DNA of 26,727 bases from a virus: IMG/VR virus record IMGVR_UViG_3300003187_000009, positions 9,961 through 36,687 of that record; one strand, written 5' to 3'. Below are positions 5,892 to 13,182 of this stretch, piece by piece. The translations under genes and the position numbers were made by a program. The stretch's first letter is position 1; each line of letters opens with the position of its first letter. Below the pieces are notes generated by a model, which saw only the letters and a list, made by a program, of their open reading frames with translations, was not told the origin of the DNA and searched no databases.

Positions 5892-5914
5892 ATCGGAAAT
5901 ACAACCTTTGTGAT
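5873..5914 (+). promoter_or_regulatory. Alternating inverted repeats with a possible promoter
   Basis: TACAAC (5873-5878), GTTGTA (5885-5890) and TACAAC (5900-5905) give two mutually exclusive hairpins. TTGTAA (5886-5891), a 17-bp spacer and TGTGAT (5909-5914) could be a weak promoter for the downstream small genes. Both readings are uncertain. Confidence 0.35.
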
Positions 5915-5927
5915 GTAGGGAGAGAAC

Positions 5928-6221
5928 ATGGGCATCGAGGAACTTGCGCAGGCCATGCACGACGCGGCGATCCGATACGCGAACGGGCACACCGTGGACT
6001 TCCAGCACGAGGCGCGGGAGTTCGTTCTGAAGCATGACAAGGCAGAGCAAGAAGATGCCGCCATGTTCCGCTGGCTGGTCGGAGGTTTCCGCACGTGCTC
6101 AGTAGACATCGGCGGCCAGCATTCGTATGCACCAACCGGGCCTGTGATGCGCTTGCGGGGGCCGTCATTCCGCCAAGCTATTCGCGCCGCCATGTCCAAC
6201 GACCAAGGCACTGAGCCATGA
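5928..6221 (+). CDS. Hypothetical early protein (97 aa)
   Basis: ATG at 5928 with a GGGAGAG site 4-10 bases upstream. The product (MGIEELAQAMHDAAIRYANG...) has a segment with AAMFRWLVGGF near residues 43-53 and looks soluble. I recall similar small accessory proteins in phage early regions but no function. It overlaps the next gene by 4 bp (ATGA), so it belongs to the same operon. Confidence 0.75.
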   Translation: MGIEELAQAMHDAAIRYANGHTVDFQHEAREFVLKHDKAEQEDAAMFRWLVGGFRTCSVDIGGQHSYAPTGPVMRLRGPSFRQAIRAAMSNDQGTEP

Positions 6222-6373
6222 CCACGCCCAAGATCACCAAGTGCCCGAGCACGAAGTACCAGGAATACCGCGCTGACAAGGCACTGCGCATGGCTCAGGA
6301 GCGCGCGAGGCAATCGCAACCGCCGATGATGTCGCTGGCGTCGAAGGTGCCGAACTACCGGATTGGAGAGTGA
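6218..6373 (+). CDS. Small basic hypothetical protein (51 aa)
   Basis: ATG at 6218 overlaps the previous stop. The product is basic (MTTPKITKCPSTKYQEYRAD...), helical in its middle and ends YRIGE. It has no membrane segment and no family I recognise. The coupling on both sides and lack of an alternative frame support it. Confidence 0.6.
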   Translation: MTTPKITKCPSTKYQEYRADKALRMAQERARQSQPPMMSLASKVPNYRIGE

Positions 6374-6374
6374 C

Positions 6375-6575
6375 ATGACCACCACGCAAATCGTGATCCT
6401 CGCAATCGTAGCGATCGGCCTCCTGTGCGTTGGCCTGATGGGCTGGGGCCTGTGCATGGCCGCAAAGCTGGGCGAGGACGACCCGGAACAGCCTTACGCC
6501 GACGCGGACGGGGAAACGACACCCAGCCGGCACCAGTGGAAGAACGCCGGGGCCAAGGCGTTTCACGCGGAGTAG
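6375..6575 (+). CDS. Small single-pass membrane protein (66 aa)
   Basis: ATG at 6375, one base after the previous stop, with GGAG upstream. Residues 5-30 (IVILAIVAIGLLCVGLMGWG and following) form one hydrophobic helix; the rest is acidic then basic (LGEDDPEQPYADADGE). It is probably an inner-membrane protein with a cytoplasmic tail. Function unknown. Confidence 0.7.
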   Translation: MTTTQIVILAIVAIGLLCVGLMGWGLCMAAKLGEDDPEQPYADADGETTPSRHQWKNAGAKAFHAE

Positions 6576-6578
6576 GCG

Positions 6579-6797
6579 ATGAGCAGATTCAAATTTTCCG
6601 CGATGGATCCGGGCGAGATCGAATTCACGCTGACTGCGACGCTAACGCTGAACGAGTGGCAGAAGATCCGCGCTGTCCTAGAACCTCGCCACTACGGACC
6701 GACCGGGTGGCTTGACGAAGCCATTTCCTTCATGGTGCGCCAGGCTCAGGAGTCGTACGGCTTCACGCCGGCCACTCCGCTGGAGGACGGAGAATGA
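6579..6797 (+). CDS. Hypothetical early protein (72 aa)
   Basis: ATG at 6579 preceded by GGAG. The product (MSRFKFSAMDPGEIEFTLTA...) has an N-terminal beta-rich part, then NEWQKIRAVLE and WLDEAISFMVRQAQESYGF, which look like helices. It is soluble and without a recognised family. It overlaps the next small gene by 4 bp. Confidence 0.7.
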   Translation: MSRFKFSAMDPGEIEFTLTATLTLNEWQKIRAVLEPRHYGPTGWLDEAISFMVRQAQESYGFTPATPLEDGE

Positions 6798-6880
6798 GCC
6801 CACTCTATTGGCCCGCACTGGCCTGGTACATCGCCGCTTCCTTCATCCTCGGGCGCGGCAGGACGAAGGAGAACGACTGA
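6794..6880 (+). CDS. Tiny membrane peptide (28 aa)
   Basis: ATG at 6794 overlaps the previous stop (ATGA) and its own stop overlaps the next start (TGATG). The product MSPLYWPALAWYIAASFILG followed by a charged tail is one short hydrophobic helix. The double coupling supports translation; function unknown. Confidence 0.5.
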   Translation: MSPLYWPALAWYIAASFILGRGRTKEND

Positions 6881-7071
6881 TGCGAGTCTGGGTGACATTC
6901 GAGACCGACGAAGGCTTCAAGAAAGAGCGCGTGCCAGGCGGCGTCTGGACCGACGACTACGCCTACGTGCAGAAGAACTCCCCGCGCTGGAAGTGGGAGG
7001 AACGCACGATGGTTGAACTGCCGGCTGGCGTGGTGCTGCAGAGATTGCCGAACAATGCAGTCCAAGAATAA
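6880..7071 (+). CDS. Hypothetical early protein (63 aa)
   Basis: ATG at 6880 with AAGGAG upstream and overlapping the previous stop. The product (MRVWVTFETDEGFKKERVPG...) looks like a small beta-rich protein ending in a hydrophobic strand (AGVVLQRLP). No family recognised. Its last 17 bases overlap the start of the HNH/Ref-like gene in another frame. Confidence 0.65.
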   Translation: MRVWVTFETDEGFKKERVPGGVWTDDYAYVQKNSPRWKWEERTMVELPAGVVLQRLPNNAVQE

Positions 7072-7327
7072 GGCGCGCCCAACCGTTGCGGAGCAGCAGC
7101 ACATCCTGCGCATCAAGAGCATGGACTGCGGCTGCTGCGGTGCGGCCGGCCCGAGCGAGGCCCATGAGATCGAGCAGGGAATGTGGTGGACCTCTCTCCC
7201 GTTGTGTCCTGACTGCCATCGGGGCAGCTTCAACGGGATCCACGGTCAGCAGCGCATGTGGAAGGTGCTGAAGAAGGACGAAATGTCGGTGTTGAACGAC
7301 ACCATCCGGTTGTTGATGGAAGATTGA
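7055..7327 (+). CDS. HNH/Ref-like zinc-binding protein (90 aa)
   Basis: A compact Cys/His protein: C25, C27 and C28 (MDCGCCGAAGP), His37 (SEAHEIEQG), and LPLCPDCHRG with C51, C54 and His55, then His63. The order resembles the Ref recombination-enhancement nucleases and other short HNH proteins in the nin-like region of phages. A role in recombination or DNA processing is likely, but the HNH assignment is from motif order only. The start at 7055 lies inside the end of the previous gene, a common arrangement here. The C-terminal helix is KDEMSVLNDTIRLLMED. Confidence 0.65.
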   Translation: MQSKNKARPTVAEQQHILRIKSMDCGCCGAAGPSEAHEIEQGMWWTSLPLCPDCHRGSFNGIHGQQRMWKVLKKDEMSVLNDTIRLLMED

Positions 7328-7341
7328 ACGGGGAGCGGGAA

Positions 7342-7758
7342 ATGTACACAGCAACGCCAACGAAGCCGGTAGAGAGACAGTCGGCCCTTGCCGCGTACAG
7401 ATACGACGCGCTGGACGAACTCCTGTACGACTGGTTCTGCCGGGAGCAGGGCTACCAACCGGTGGAAGGTTACGCCCGTACGGCGGTGGCTTGCGACCAG
7501 TCGGTAAGCTCGCGCCAGTGGGACAGCATCGAGGAAGTGCTGGAAAGCCGCGTGGAGGCGTTCGTGATGCCGACTATCGCGTCAGCCATCGATGAACTGG
7601 ACGGTGATGACCGGCTCGCAATCATGATCGAGATGCGCAACCGGATGGGGCCGCAGGTCTGGCGCAATCCTCGGGTGGGGGCGAATCAGCCGGCCGCGTA
7701 CCAAGCGGCTAAGCTGGCGGTTTCTGTGATCCTGAGGCGTAAGGGGGTGGAATGGTAA
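7342..7758 (+). CDS. Possible late-gene regulator, Q-like by position (138 aa)
   Basis: ATG at 7342 with GGGAG upstream. The product is largely helical. It has AAYRYDALDELLYDWFCREQ near the N-terminus, an acidic middle and the C-terminal stretch VWRNPRVGANQPAAYQAAKL ending RRKGVEW, which is reminiscent of Q or RinA-type late regulators I have seen in beta-proteobacterial phages. The strongest argument is position: it is the last sizeable gene before a promoter followed at once by an intrinsic terminator (7837-7929), the arrangement on which lambda Q acts. The function is therefore inferred; the coding region is sound. Confidence 0.6.
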   Translation: MYTATPTKPVERQSALAAYRYDALDELLYDWFCREQGYQPVEGYARTAVACDQSVSSRQWDSIEEVLESRVEAFVMPTIASAIDELDGDDRLAIMIEMRNRMGPQVWRNPRVGANQPAAYQAAKLAVSVILRRKGVEW

Positions 7759-7832
7759 GCCCAACGATTGGATTTGCTTTCGGGTTGGTGGTGGGCATGA
7801 TTTTCATGGCGTGGCAATGCCGCGACCGGTAA
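7752..7832 (+). CDS. Tiny membrane peptide (26 aa)
   Basis: ATG at 7752 overlaps the end of the previous gene and follows AAGGGGGTGG. The product MVSPTIGFAFGLVVGMIFMA followed by WQCRDR is a single hydrophobic helix with a charged end. Its TAA is 4 bp before the -35 box of the late promoter. Function unknown. Confidence 0.45.
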   Translation: MVSPTIGFAFGLVVGMIFMAWQCRDR

Positions 7833-7836
7833 GGAC

Positions 7837-7865
7837 TTGTAAACCACTTTGTTTTGTTCTATGAT
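7837..7865 (+). promoter_or_regulatory. Late promoter candidate (PR'-like)
   Basis: TTGTAA (7837-7842), a 17-bp spacer and TATGAT (7860-7865), a good sigma70 match. The predicted start is near 7872. It directly precedes a stem (7876-7891) and an intrinsic terminator, then the tRNA and the virion genes. Confidence 0.75.
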
Positions 7866-7897
7866 CCCGCGCAGAGGGGCGAATTGTCCCCAAAAAC

Positions 7898-7929
7898 AGC
7901 CCGGAAGCGAGAAATCGCCCGGGCTTTTT
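7898..7929 (+). terminator. Leader terminator after the late promoter (tR'-like)
   Basis: AGCCCGG (7898-7904) pairs with CCGGGCT (7919-7925); a nested GCGA-GAAA-TCGC adds a GNRA-type loop, and five T follow. It would stop most late transcripts about 55 bases after initiation unless an antiterminator acts. Confidence 0.85.
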
Positions 7930-7938
7930 GCTTTCCAA

Positions 7939-8011
7939 GGCGGTGTAGCTCAGTTGGTAGAGTAGGAGGCCCATAACCTCTCTGTCGCTGGTTCGAGTCC
8001 AGCCACCGCAA
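7939..8011 (+). tRNA. tRNA with CAT anticodon (Met or lysidine-type Ile)
   Basis: Complete cloverleaf: acceptor GGCGGTG, D stem GCTC/GAGT, anticodon stem GGAGG/CCTCT with loop CCCATAA (anticodon at 7972-7974), T stem GCTGG/CCAGC with loop TTCGAGT, and acceptor strand CACCGCA. Two oddities: position 33 is C instead of the near-universal T, and position 1 (G) faces A at position 72. The 3' CCA is not encoded (A followed by CCC). Elongator Met and Ile2 cannot be told apart here. It lies between two terminators in the late leader. Confidence 0.85.
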
Positions 8012-8049
8012 CCCGTCTCCTCCACGATGGCGTGAACCGCCTCGTTCCA

Positions 8050-8071
8050 GCCGCCTTCGGGCGGTTTTTTT
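8050..8071 (+). terminator. Intrinsic terminator after the tRNA
   Basis: CCGCC-TTCG-GGCGG stem with a stable tetraloop followed by seven T (8065-8071). It lies 14 bp before the start of the first virion gene. Confidence 0.85.
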
Positions 8072-8084
8072 ATTCTCCGACGCC

Positions 8085-8684
8085 ATGCCATCTACTGGGA
8101 TCGAAACCAAGCTGCTTACCGACCGCAGCGGCCCCAGCACGCGTGTGCGCGTCGATCCCGGACAGACCGGGTTCTTTGCCGGGCGCTTCTTCCGAAGCTA
8201 TCTGGAATCCGTGATCCCGGTTGCCGGACCTTCCGTAAGTGCGCGCCTGACCAGCCCGGTCGACTTCATCCTCTGGAGCCAGGTGCTGACGCTTACCCAG
8301 GGTGCATTGCGCTGCGAGATCTTCCCGCTTGCAACTGGCGTAGTTCCGGCTGGATCGTGGACACAACTGCCGGTGATCGGCGTGAATCGCATGTCCGAGC
8401 GGCCGACCTACAACGGCGCTCAATATGCCGCGCTCACCACGCTGGAGACGGGCGGAAGCTTCACGGGCGGTACTGCGACCGATCTGCTGATGGTCCGGGC
8501 AGCCGGGCAGAATGGCCAGGCCTCGAACGTCGGCATCTCGCAGTCTGAGCGTGGTTTGCCGGCTGGCACCTACTACATCCGATTCAGCACGCTTGCTGGT
8601 GGCCTGACGGTCAATGACGCAGCTCAGATGGTCTATGCCATCGAGTGGGAAGAACGCGTGCCGAATCTGAACGGGGCGCAGTGA
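8085..8684 (+). CDS. Putative virion protein, first gene of the late operon (199 aa)
   Basis: ATG at 8085; no clear ribosome site, because the U-run of the terminator lies just upstream. The product (MPSTGIETKLLTDRSGPSTR...) looks beta-rich with many small and polar residues and no membrane segment. It sits between the late leader and the terminase genes, where several podoviruses carry a head-decoration or accessory virion protein. I do not recognise a specific family, so the virion role is inferred from position and composition. Confidence 0.7.
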   Translation: MPSTGIETKLLTDRSGPSTRVRVDPGQTGFFAGRFFRSYLESVIPVAGPSVSARLTSPVDFILWSQVLTLTQGALRCEIFPLATGVVPAGSWTQLPVIGVNRMSERPTYNGAQYAALTTLETGGSFTGGTATDLLMVRAAGQNGQASNVGISQSERGLPAGTYYIRFSTLAGGLTVNDAAQMVYAIEWEERVPNLNGAQ

Positions 8685-8691
8685 ATCTGCC

Positions 8692-9003
8692 ATGTCAGAC
8701 ACTAAACAAGTGACAAATACTGTCACCCGCAAGCCTCCTGCAGCTGGAAAGGGTAGGCCGAAGGGCGCCGTGAACAAGACTACGCGCGCGGCCAAGGATG
8801 CGATTGCCCAGGCTGCCGAAGCGCTGGGTGGTGCGGAGCGGCTCACCGAGTGGGTAAAGGAAGACCCAGCGAACGAGCGCGTCTTCTGGGGCACGATCTA
8901 CCCGAAGTTGCTGCCGCTGCAGTTGACCGGCCAGGACGGCGCTCCGATGCAGTTCGAGAAGGTGGTGCGGGAAATTGTCGACCCTTCGAATAAAGACGCC
9001 TAG
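8692..9003 (+). CDS. terS: Terminase small subunit (103 aa)
   Basis: The small terminase subunit binds the packaging site and hands DNA to TerL. The segment GKGRPKGAVNKTTRAAKDAI (residues 19-38) is a characteristic N-terminal stretch of one small-subunit family in podoviruses, followed by GGAERLTEWVKEDPANERVF and YPKLLPLQLTG. It is shorter than P22 gp3 but within this family's range. The ribosome site is weak. It overlaps the start of TerL by 29 bp in another frame, supporting the pairing. Confidence 0.85.
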   Translation: MSDTKQVTNTVTRKPPAAGKGRPKGAVNKTTRAAKDAIAQAAEALGGAERLTEWVKEDPANERVFWGTIYPKLLPLQLTGQDGAPMQFEKVVREIVDPSNKDA

Positions 9004-10213
9004 GGTCTTTGCGCCACTGCTGCAGTCCGCTCGTTATAAGGGCGCACACGGCGGCCGAGGATCTGGCAAGTCCCACTTTTTCGGGGAGTTGTGGCTAGAG
9101 GAAAACGTCAGCGAAAAGCTCGATTTCGTCTGTGTGCGGGAAACGCTGAAGTCGCTGGAGTTCTCGGTAAAGAAGCTGCTGGAATCGAAGATCGAGGCGT
9201 TCAACGCCGGGGACTACTTCGAGGTGCAAGACCGTCGCATCCTGTCAAAGAAAGGCGGCGTGACGATCTTCGAGGGTATGCAGAACCATACGGCCGAGTC
9301 GATAAAGTCGCTCGAAGGCTTTGACCGGTCGTGGTTCACAGAGGCGCAAAACGCCACTGACAAGAGTCTGACGATTCTGCGGCCGACGATCCGCAAACCT
9401 GGCTCACAGCTCTGGTTCGACTGGAATCCGGATCTGGCGACTGATCCGATCGACAAGCTACTGCGCGGGCCTGTGGTGCCTCCTGATGCCATCGTAGTTC
9501 AGGCGAACTACATGGATAACCCGTGGTTGCCGGATGAACTGCGCGCGGAAATGGAGTTCGACCGCTCGCGCGATATGGACAAGTACGAGCATGTGTGGCT
9601 CGGAAAGTACCGGCAGAGCAGCCAGGCGCGAGTGTTCAGGAACTGGACCGTCGAGGAATTCGACGTCGATCCGACAGCGGTTCTCAGGCAAGGCGCGGAC
9701 TGGGGCTTCAGCATCGATCCAACGGTGCTGATTCAGTGCTACATCGTCGGGCGCAAGCTGTACGTGCCATACGAAGCTTATCGCGTTGGCTGCGAGATCG
9801 TGGACACGCCAGATCTGTTTATGTCGGTGCCGGACGCCGAGAAGTGGTCGATTACGGCCGACTCGGCGCGACCCGAAACGATCAGCCACCTGCAGAAGCA
9901 TGGATTCCCGAAGATCCGGCCTGCAATCAAGGGGGCAAGGTCACTGGAAGAAGGCGTCGAGTTCCTTAAGTCGTTCGACATCGTGGTGCATCCGCGGTGC
10001 AAACATCTCATCGACGAACTGACGCTATATCAATACAAGCAAGACCCGCTGACGAACGAGGTTCTCCCGGTCCTAGAGGACAAGAACAACCACGTCATCG
10101 ATGCGTTGCGCTATGCCTGTGAAAGTGCTAGGCGAGCCATGAATGTGAAGCGCAAGGAAGAAACGCCCAAACGGGAACGCGTGCCGGCCGTAGCTGGCGG
10201 ATGGATGAGCTAA
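8975..10213 (+). CDS. terL: Terminase large subunit (412 aa)
   Basis: Packaging ATPase and nuclease. Walker A is GGRGSGKS (residues 26-33). Walker B and catalytic Glu lie in EGFDRSWFTEAQN (Glu123). The C-terminal RNase H-like nuclease has GADWGFSIDPT (Asp242), TADSARPETI (Asp296) and NNHVIDALRYA (Asp376). The start is a TTG at 8975 preceded by GGTGCGGGAA; it restores the usual N-terminus (STLRIKTPRVFAPLL) and overlaps TerS by 29 bp. The length and motifs fit the PBSX/Terminase_3-type family rather than P22 gp2 itself, although the rest of the head is P22-like. Confidence 0.95.
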   Translation: MSTLRIKTPRVFAPLLQSARYKGAHGGRGSGKSHFFGELWLEENVSEKLDFVCVRETLKSLEFSVKKLLESKIEAFNAGDYFEVQDRRILSKKGGVTIFEGMQNHTAESIKSLEGFDRSWFTEAQNATDKSLTILRPTIRKPGSQLWFDWNPDLATDPIDKLLRGPVVPPDAIVVQANYMDNPWLPDELRAEMEFDRSRDMDKYEHVWLGKYRQSSQARVFRNWTVEEFDVDPTAVLRQGADWGFSIDPTVLIQCYIVGRKLYVPYEAYRVGCEIVDTPDLFMSVPDAEKWSITADSARPETISHLQKHGFPKIRPAIKGARSLEEGVEFLKSFDIVVHPRCKHLIDELTLYQYKQDPLTNEVLPVLEDKNNHVIDALRYACESARRAMNVKRKEETPKRERVPAVAGGWMS

Positions 10214-10217
10214 GAGA

Positions 10218-12323
10218 ATGGCCAACGAAAACTCTGACGACAAACTGGTAGCAGAGGCGAAGAAGCGGTTCGCCCGTTGCCAGGACGCCGAAAGCGATTT
10301 CCGCAAGCTGTTCTTGGAAGACCTGCGCTTCGCCCATGGGGACTCGGACAACGGCTACCAGTGGCCAGACCTGATCCGCAACTCGCGCCAATTGGAAAAG
10401 CGGCCTTGCCTGACGATCAACAAGACGATCCAGCACAACCGCCAGATCACGAACGAGACGCGGCAGAACAGCCCGGCCGTGCGCGTGCAGCCGGTTGATG
10501 GTGGTGCAGATCGCAAGACCGCCGACATCCTGAACGGCATCATTCGACACATTGAAGCCAATTCGTCGGCCGATGTCGCCTATGAAACGGCATCGGAGTT
10601 CGCTGTCGACGCTGGGATCGGTTACTGGCGCGTGACGACTGACTATGTCAGCGATGACTCGTTCGACCAGGAAATCTATATCCGGCGCGTCAAGAACCCG
10701 TTGATGGTCTATCTGGACCCGGATATTCAGGAGGCCGACGGCTGCGACGCCAACTTCGGCTTTGTGTTCGAGGACATCACAAAGGACGAGTACGAGGCGC
10801 GTTTCCCTGGACAAGAGGTCGTCAGTTGGCCAATGGATGGTCAGGGCGACGAATGGCTGCGCTCTAACATGATCCGCCTGGCTGAGTACTTCCACGTTGT
10901 CGAGAAGAAGGACACGCTGGTCGCCGACGAGATGGGCAACGTGATCCGCCTGGGCGATCTGGCGGAGGAGCAGCGCGAGGCGGCCAAAGCTATGGCGACG
11001 CGCACCCGGACGGTGAAGCGCCGGGAAGTTAAGTGGGATCTCATCGCGGGCGACAAGGTGCTGGAGCGGAAGGATTGGGCCGGCACATACATTCCAATCG
11101 TCCGCGTGGTGGGCGAAGAAGTCGACATCGACGGCAAGACGGAGCGCAAGGGACATACCCGGCACGTCAAAGACCCGCAGCGGATGTACAACTACTGGTC
11201 GTCGTCGGCCACTGAGTTTGTGGCGCTTCAGGGCAAGACGCCGTATGTTGGCCCGGCAGCGGCGCGCGAAGGCTATGAGGCGTATTGGAACACCGCGAAC
11301 ACGGCGAACCACTCGTATCTGCCGTTTAATCACGTCGACAACGAAGGCAACCCGATCCCGCCGCCGCAGCGTCAGCAGCCCCCGGTGATGGCCGCAGCCT
11401 ACATGCAGGGTATGCAGGTAGCTGCCGAAGAGATGAAGATGGCTACGGGCCAATACGATGCCTCAATGGGCGCTCGCTCAAACGAGACAAGTGGCCGCGC
11501 CATCCGTGCGCGCCAGGCTGAAGGCGACGTGGCGACGTTCCATTTCATCGACAACCTATCGCGTGCGATCCGCTACACCGGAAAGATTCTCGTCGAGTTG
11601 ATCCCGAAGATCTACGACACGCCGCGCGTGGTCCGGATCTTGGGAGAGGACGGCAAGGAAGATACGGTGAAGCTCGACCCGAATCAGCCGCAATCTGTGG
11701 TGGAGCGCAAGAACGACATGACGGGCGCCATCGAGCGTATCTACAACCCAGGTGTCGGTCGTTATGACGTAACGGTGGCCGTCGGTCCGTCCTATACGTC
11801 GCGCCGCGCAGAAGCCTTCGACGCAATGACGCAAATGGTGCAGGGCAACCCGCAACTGATGGACAAGGCCGGCGACCTGATCATGAAGGCCGCAGACTTC
11901 CCAATGGCCGAGGAACTATCTGAGCGTCTGGCAAAGTTCCTGCCGCCTGGCGTGGCGGACGACCAGCAATCGCCGGAAGTCGCCAAGCTGAAGCAGGATC
12001 TGCAGCAATGCCAGGCGCAATTGCAGGCACTCGGCGCGGAGTACAACAAGGCAGTCGAATCGAAGGACAACGACGCGCAGAAGATCCTGACGGACAAATA
12101 CAAGGCCGAGACCGAGCGCCTGAAGATCATCGCGCCGACGCTTGGACCGGAACTGGCCGCAGCGATTGCAGCCGAGTTTGGCATTCAGGTGCTGGCGTCC
12201 CCAGACATCTACCCGGGTGGTCAGCCCGACATAGACATGCAGCAAGAGCAACCCGCTTCGGCGGGTTTTTTTTCGCCCCCAGATTCCGCAGGCCAACCGG
12301 CCCCGGATCAGATGCCCGTCTAG
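10218..12323 (+). CDS. P22-type portal protein (701 aa)
   Basis: The portal forms the dodecameric ring through which DNA is packaged and ejected. At 701 residues it is close to P22 gp1 (725 aa). The N-terminal half has the P22 portal pattern: GYQWPDLIRNSRQLEKRPCL, NETRQNSPAVRVQPVDGGAD and NPLMVYLDPDIQEADG. Residues near 395-430 include EEMKMATGQYDASMGARSNE, and the region around residues 590-640 is a long charged helix, as expected for the barrel. The last 25 or so codons contain a complete intrinsic terminator (12250-12273), so the tail (SAGFFSPPDSAGQPAPDQMPV-like) may be a recent extension. The start follows AAGAGA, 5 bp after TerL. Confidence 0.95.
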   Translation: MANENSDDKLVAEAKKRFARCQDAESDFRKLFLEDLRFAHGDSDNGYQWPDLIRNSRQLEKRPCLTINKTIQHNRQITNETRQNSPAVRVQPVDGGADRKTADILNGIIRHIEANSSADVAYETASEFAVDAGIGYWRVTTDYVSDDSFDQEIYIRRVKNPLMVYLDPDIQEADGCDANFGFVFEDITKDEYEARFPGQEVVSWPMDGQGDEWLRSNMIRLAEYFHVVEKKDTLVADEMGNVIRLGDLAEEQREAAKAMATRTRTVKRREVKWDLIAGDKVLERKDWAGTYIPIVRVVGEEVDIDGKTERKGHTRHVKDPQRMYNYWSSSATEFVALQGKTPYVGPAAAREGYEAYWNTANTANHSYLPFNHVDNEGNPIPPPQRQQPPVMAAAYMQGMQVAAEEMKMATGQYDASMGARSNETSGRAIRARQAEGDVATFHFIDNLSRAIRYTGKILVELIPKIYDTPRVVRILGEDGKEDTVKLDPNQPQSVVERKNDMTGAIERIYNPGVGRYDVTVAVGPSYTSRRAEAFDAMTQMVQGNPQLMDKAGDLIMKAADFPMAEELSERLAKFLPPGVADDQQSPEVAKLKQDLQQCQAQLQALGAEYNKAVESKDNDAQKILTDKYKAETERLKIIAPTLGPELAAAIAAEFGIQVLASPDIYPGGQPDIDMQQEQPASAGFFSPPDSAGQPAPDQMPV
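12250..12273 (+). terminator. Intrinsic terminator inside the portal coding sequence
   Basis: AACCCGC-TTCG-GCGGGTT, a perfect 7-bp stem with a tetraloop, followed by a run of eight T. It lies about 50 bp before the portal stop codon and is read in frame as part of the C-terminal tail. Confidence 0.8.
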
Positions 12324-12374
12324 GGCAGACAACCGTACCGGCGCGTATCACCGGGCTAAATCCCTTGGGAAACC

Positions 12375-13121
12375 ATGAGCGAAGAAACGCAAGACGTCAC
12401 TCCGACGGGCGCCGAACAGGCCGAACAGGTGCAAGAGGTCGAAACACAGCAAGGCTCTGAAGCGACCGCAGAGCAGGCAGCGGAGCAGCAAACCGAGCAG
12501 CAGCAGGACGATGGCACCCAGAAAAAGGAGCCGTGGTTCCAGAAGCGAATCGGCGAACTGACCCGTGAAAAGTACGAGGCACGTCGCAGTGCTGACGACC
12601 TGAGGCAAGAGAACGAGCGGCTTCGCCAGGCTCTTGCAACCGGTGGCCAGCAAGGCGAGGGGCAGCCGAATAACCAGGACATCGACAGCCTGGTGAAAAC
12701 GGAAGCCCAAAAGCTTGTCGAGAGTCAGGATTTCGACCGCGCCGTCGGAAAGGTGTTGGAGGAAGGGAGGGGCGAATTCAAGGAATCGTTCCCGACCTCG
12801 ATCCGCAACCTGACGATGGTGGGCATGAATGATGACTTCATTCGACTCGCCTTGGACACGGATGCGCCGCACAAGCTCATCCATCACCTGGGGCAGGAAG
12901 AAAACCTCGACGAAGCGGCTCGCATCCTGTCGCTGCCCCCTACGAAACAGGCGCGCGAACTGTTCAAGCTGGAGCAAAAGCTTACGCAGCCCGCCGCTAA
13001 ACCTGTCTCTAAGGCGCCCGCCCCCATTACGCCGCTTGGCTCGGGGAAGGCTGCTAGTGAAGGCCTGTCTGACGATCTGCCGATTGACGAGTGGATGCGA
13101 CGACATAGCCAGCGCAAGTAG
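12375..13121 (+). CDS. Scaffolding protein candidate (248 aa)
   Basis: In P22 the scaffold gene lies between portal and coat, and this gene has that place. The N-terminal 55 residues are very acidic and Gln-rich, followed by a coiled-coil (GELTREKYEARRSADDLRQE) and a helical C-terminus ending in a basic tail (WMRRHSQRK), which fits a coat-binding end. Such sequence evolves fast, so the call rests on position and composition. It would be present in the procapsid and leave on packaging. The start at 12375 has a GGGAAA site upstream. Confidence 0.8.
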   Translation: MSEETQDVTPTGAEQAEQVQEVETQQGSEATAEQAAEQQTEQQQDDGTQKKEPWFQKRIGELTREKYEARRSADDLRQENERLRQALATGGQQGEGQPNNQDIDSLVKTEAQKLVESQDFDRAVGKVLEEGRGEFKESFPTSIRNLTMVGMNDDFIRLALDTDAPHKLIHHLGQEENLDEAARILSLPPTKQARELFKLEQKLTQPAAKPVSKAPAPITPLGSGKAASEGLSDDLPIDEWMRRHSQRK

Positions 13122-13142
13122 CCCGGCGCTTCAACAACCATC

Positions 13143-13166
13143 AGCCCGCCTTTGAGCGGGCTTTTT
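13143..13166 (+). terminator. Intrinsic terminator between scaffold and coat genes
   Basis: AGCCCGC, a 6-base loop, GCGGGCT and five T. It lies 22 bp after the scaffold stop and just before the coat ribosome site. The 7-bp arms are the same as in the repressor terminator at 1168-1192. Confidence 0.85.
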
Positions 13167-13182
13167 GTTTTGGAGCCTTCAA

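Noticed and set aside
7859-8140. Minus-strand frame over the tRNA (contains WLDSNQRQRGYGPPTLPTEL)
   Set aside because: This phrase is the well-known false translation of the antisense strand of a tRNA gene and supports the tRNA, not a protein.
10128-11453. Long minus-strand frame opposite the portal gene
   Set aside because: Same shadow effect; the portal protein is clear on the plus strand.
12266-12460. Programmed frameshift at the T8 run extending the portal protein
   Set aside because: The shifted frame gives an Arg-rich product with no similarity to a domain and runs into the scaffold gene; noted only as a possibility.
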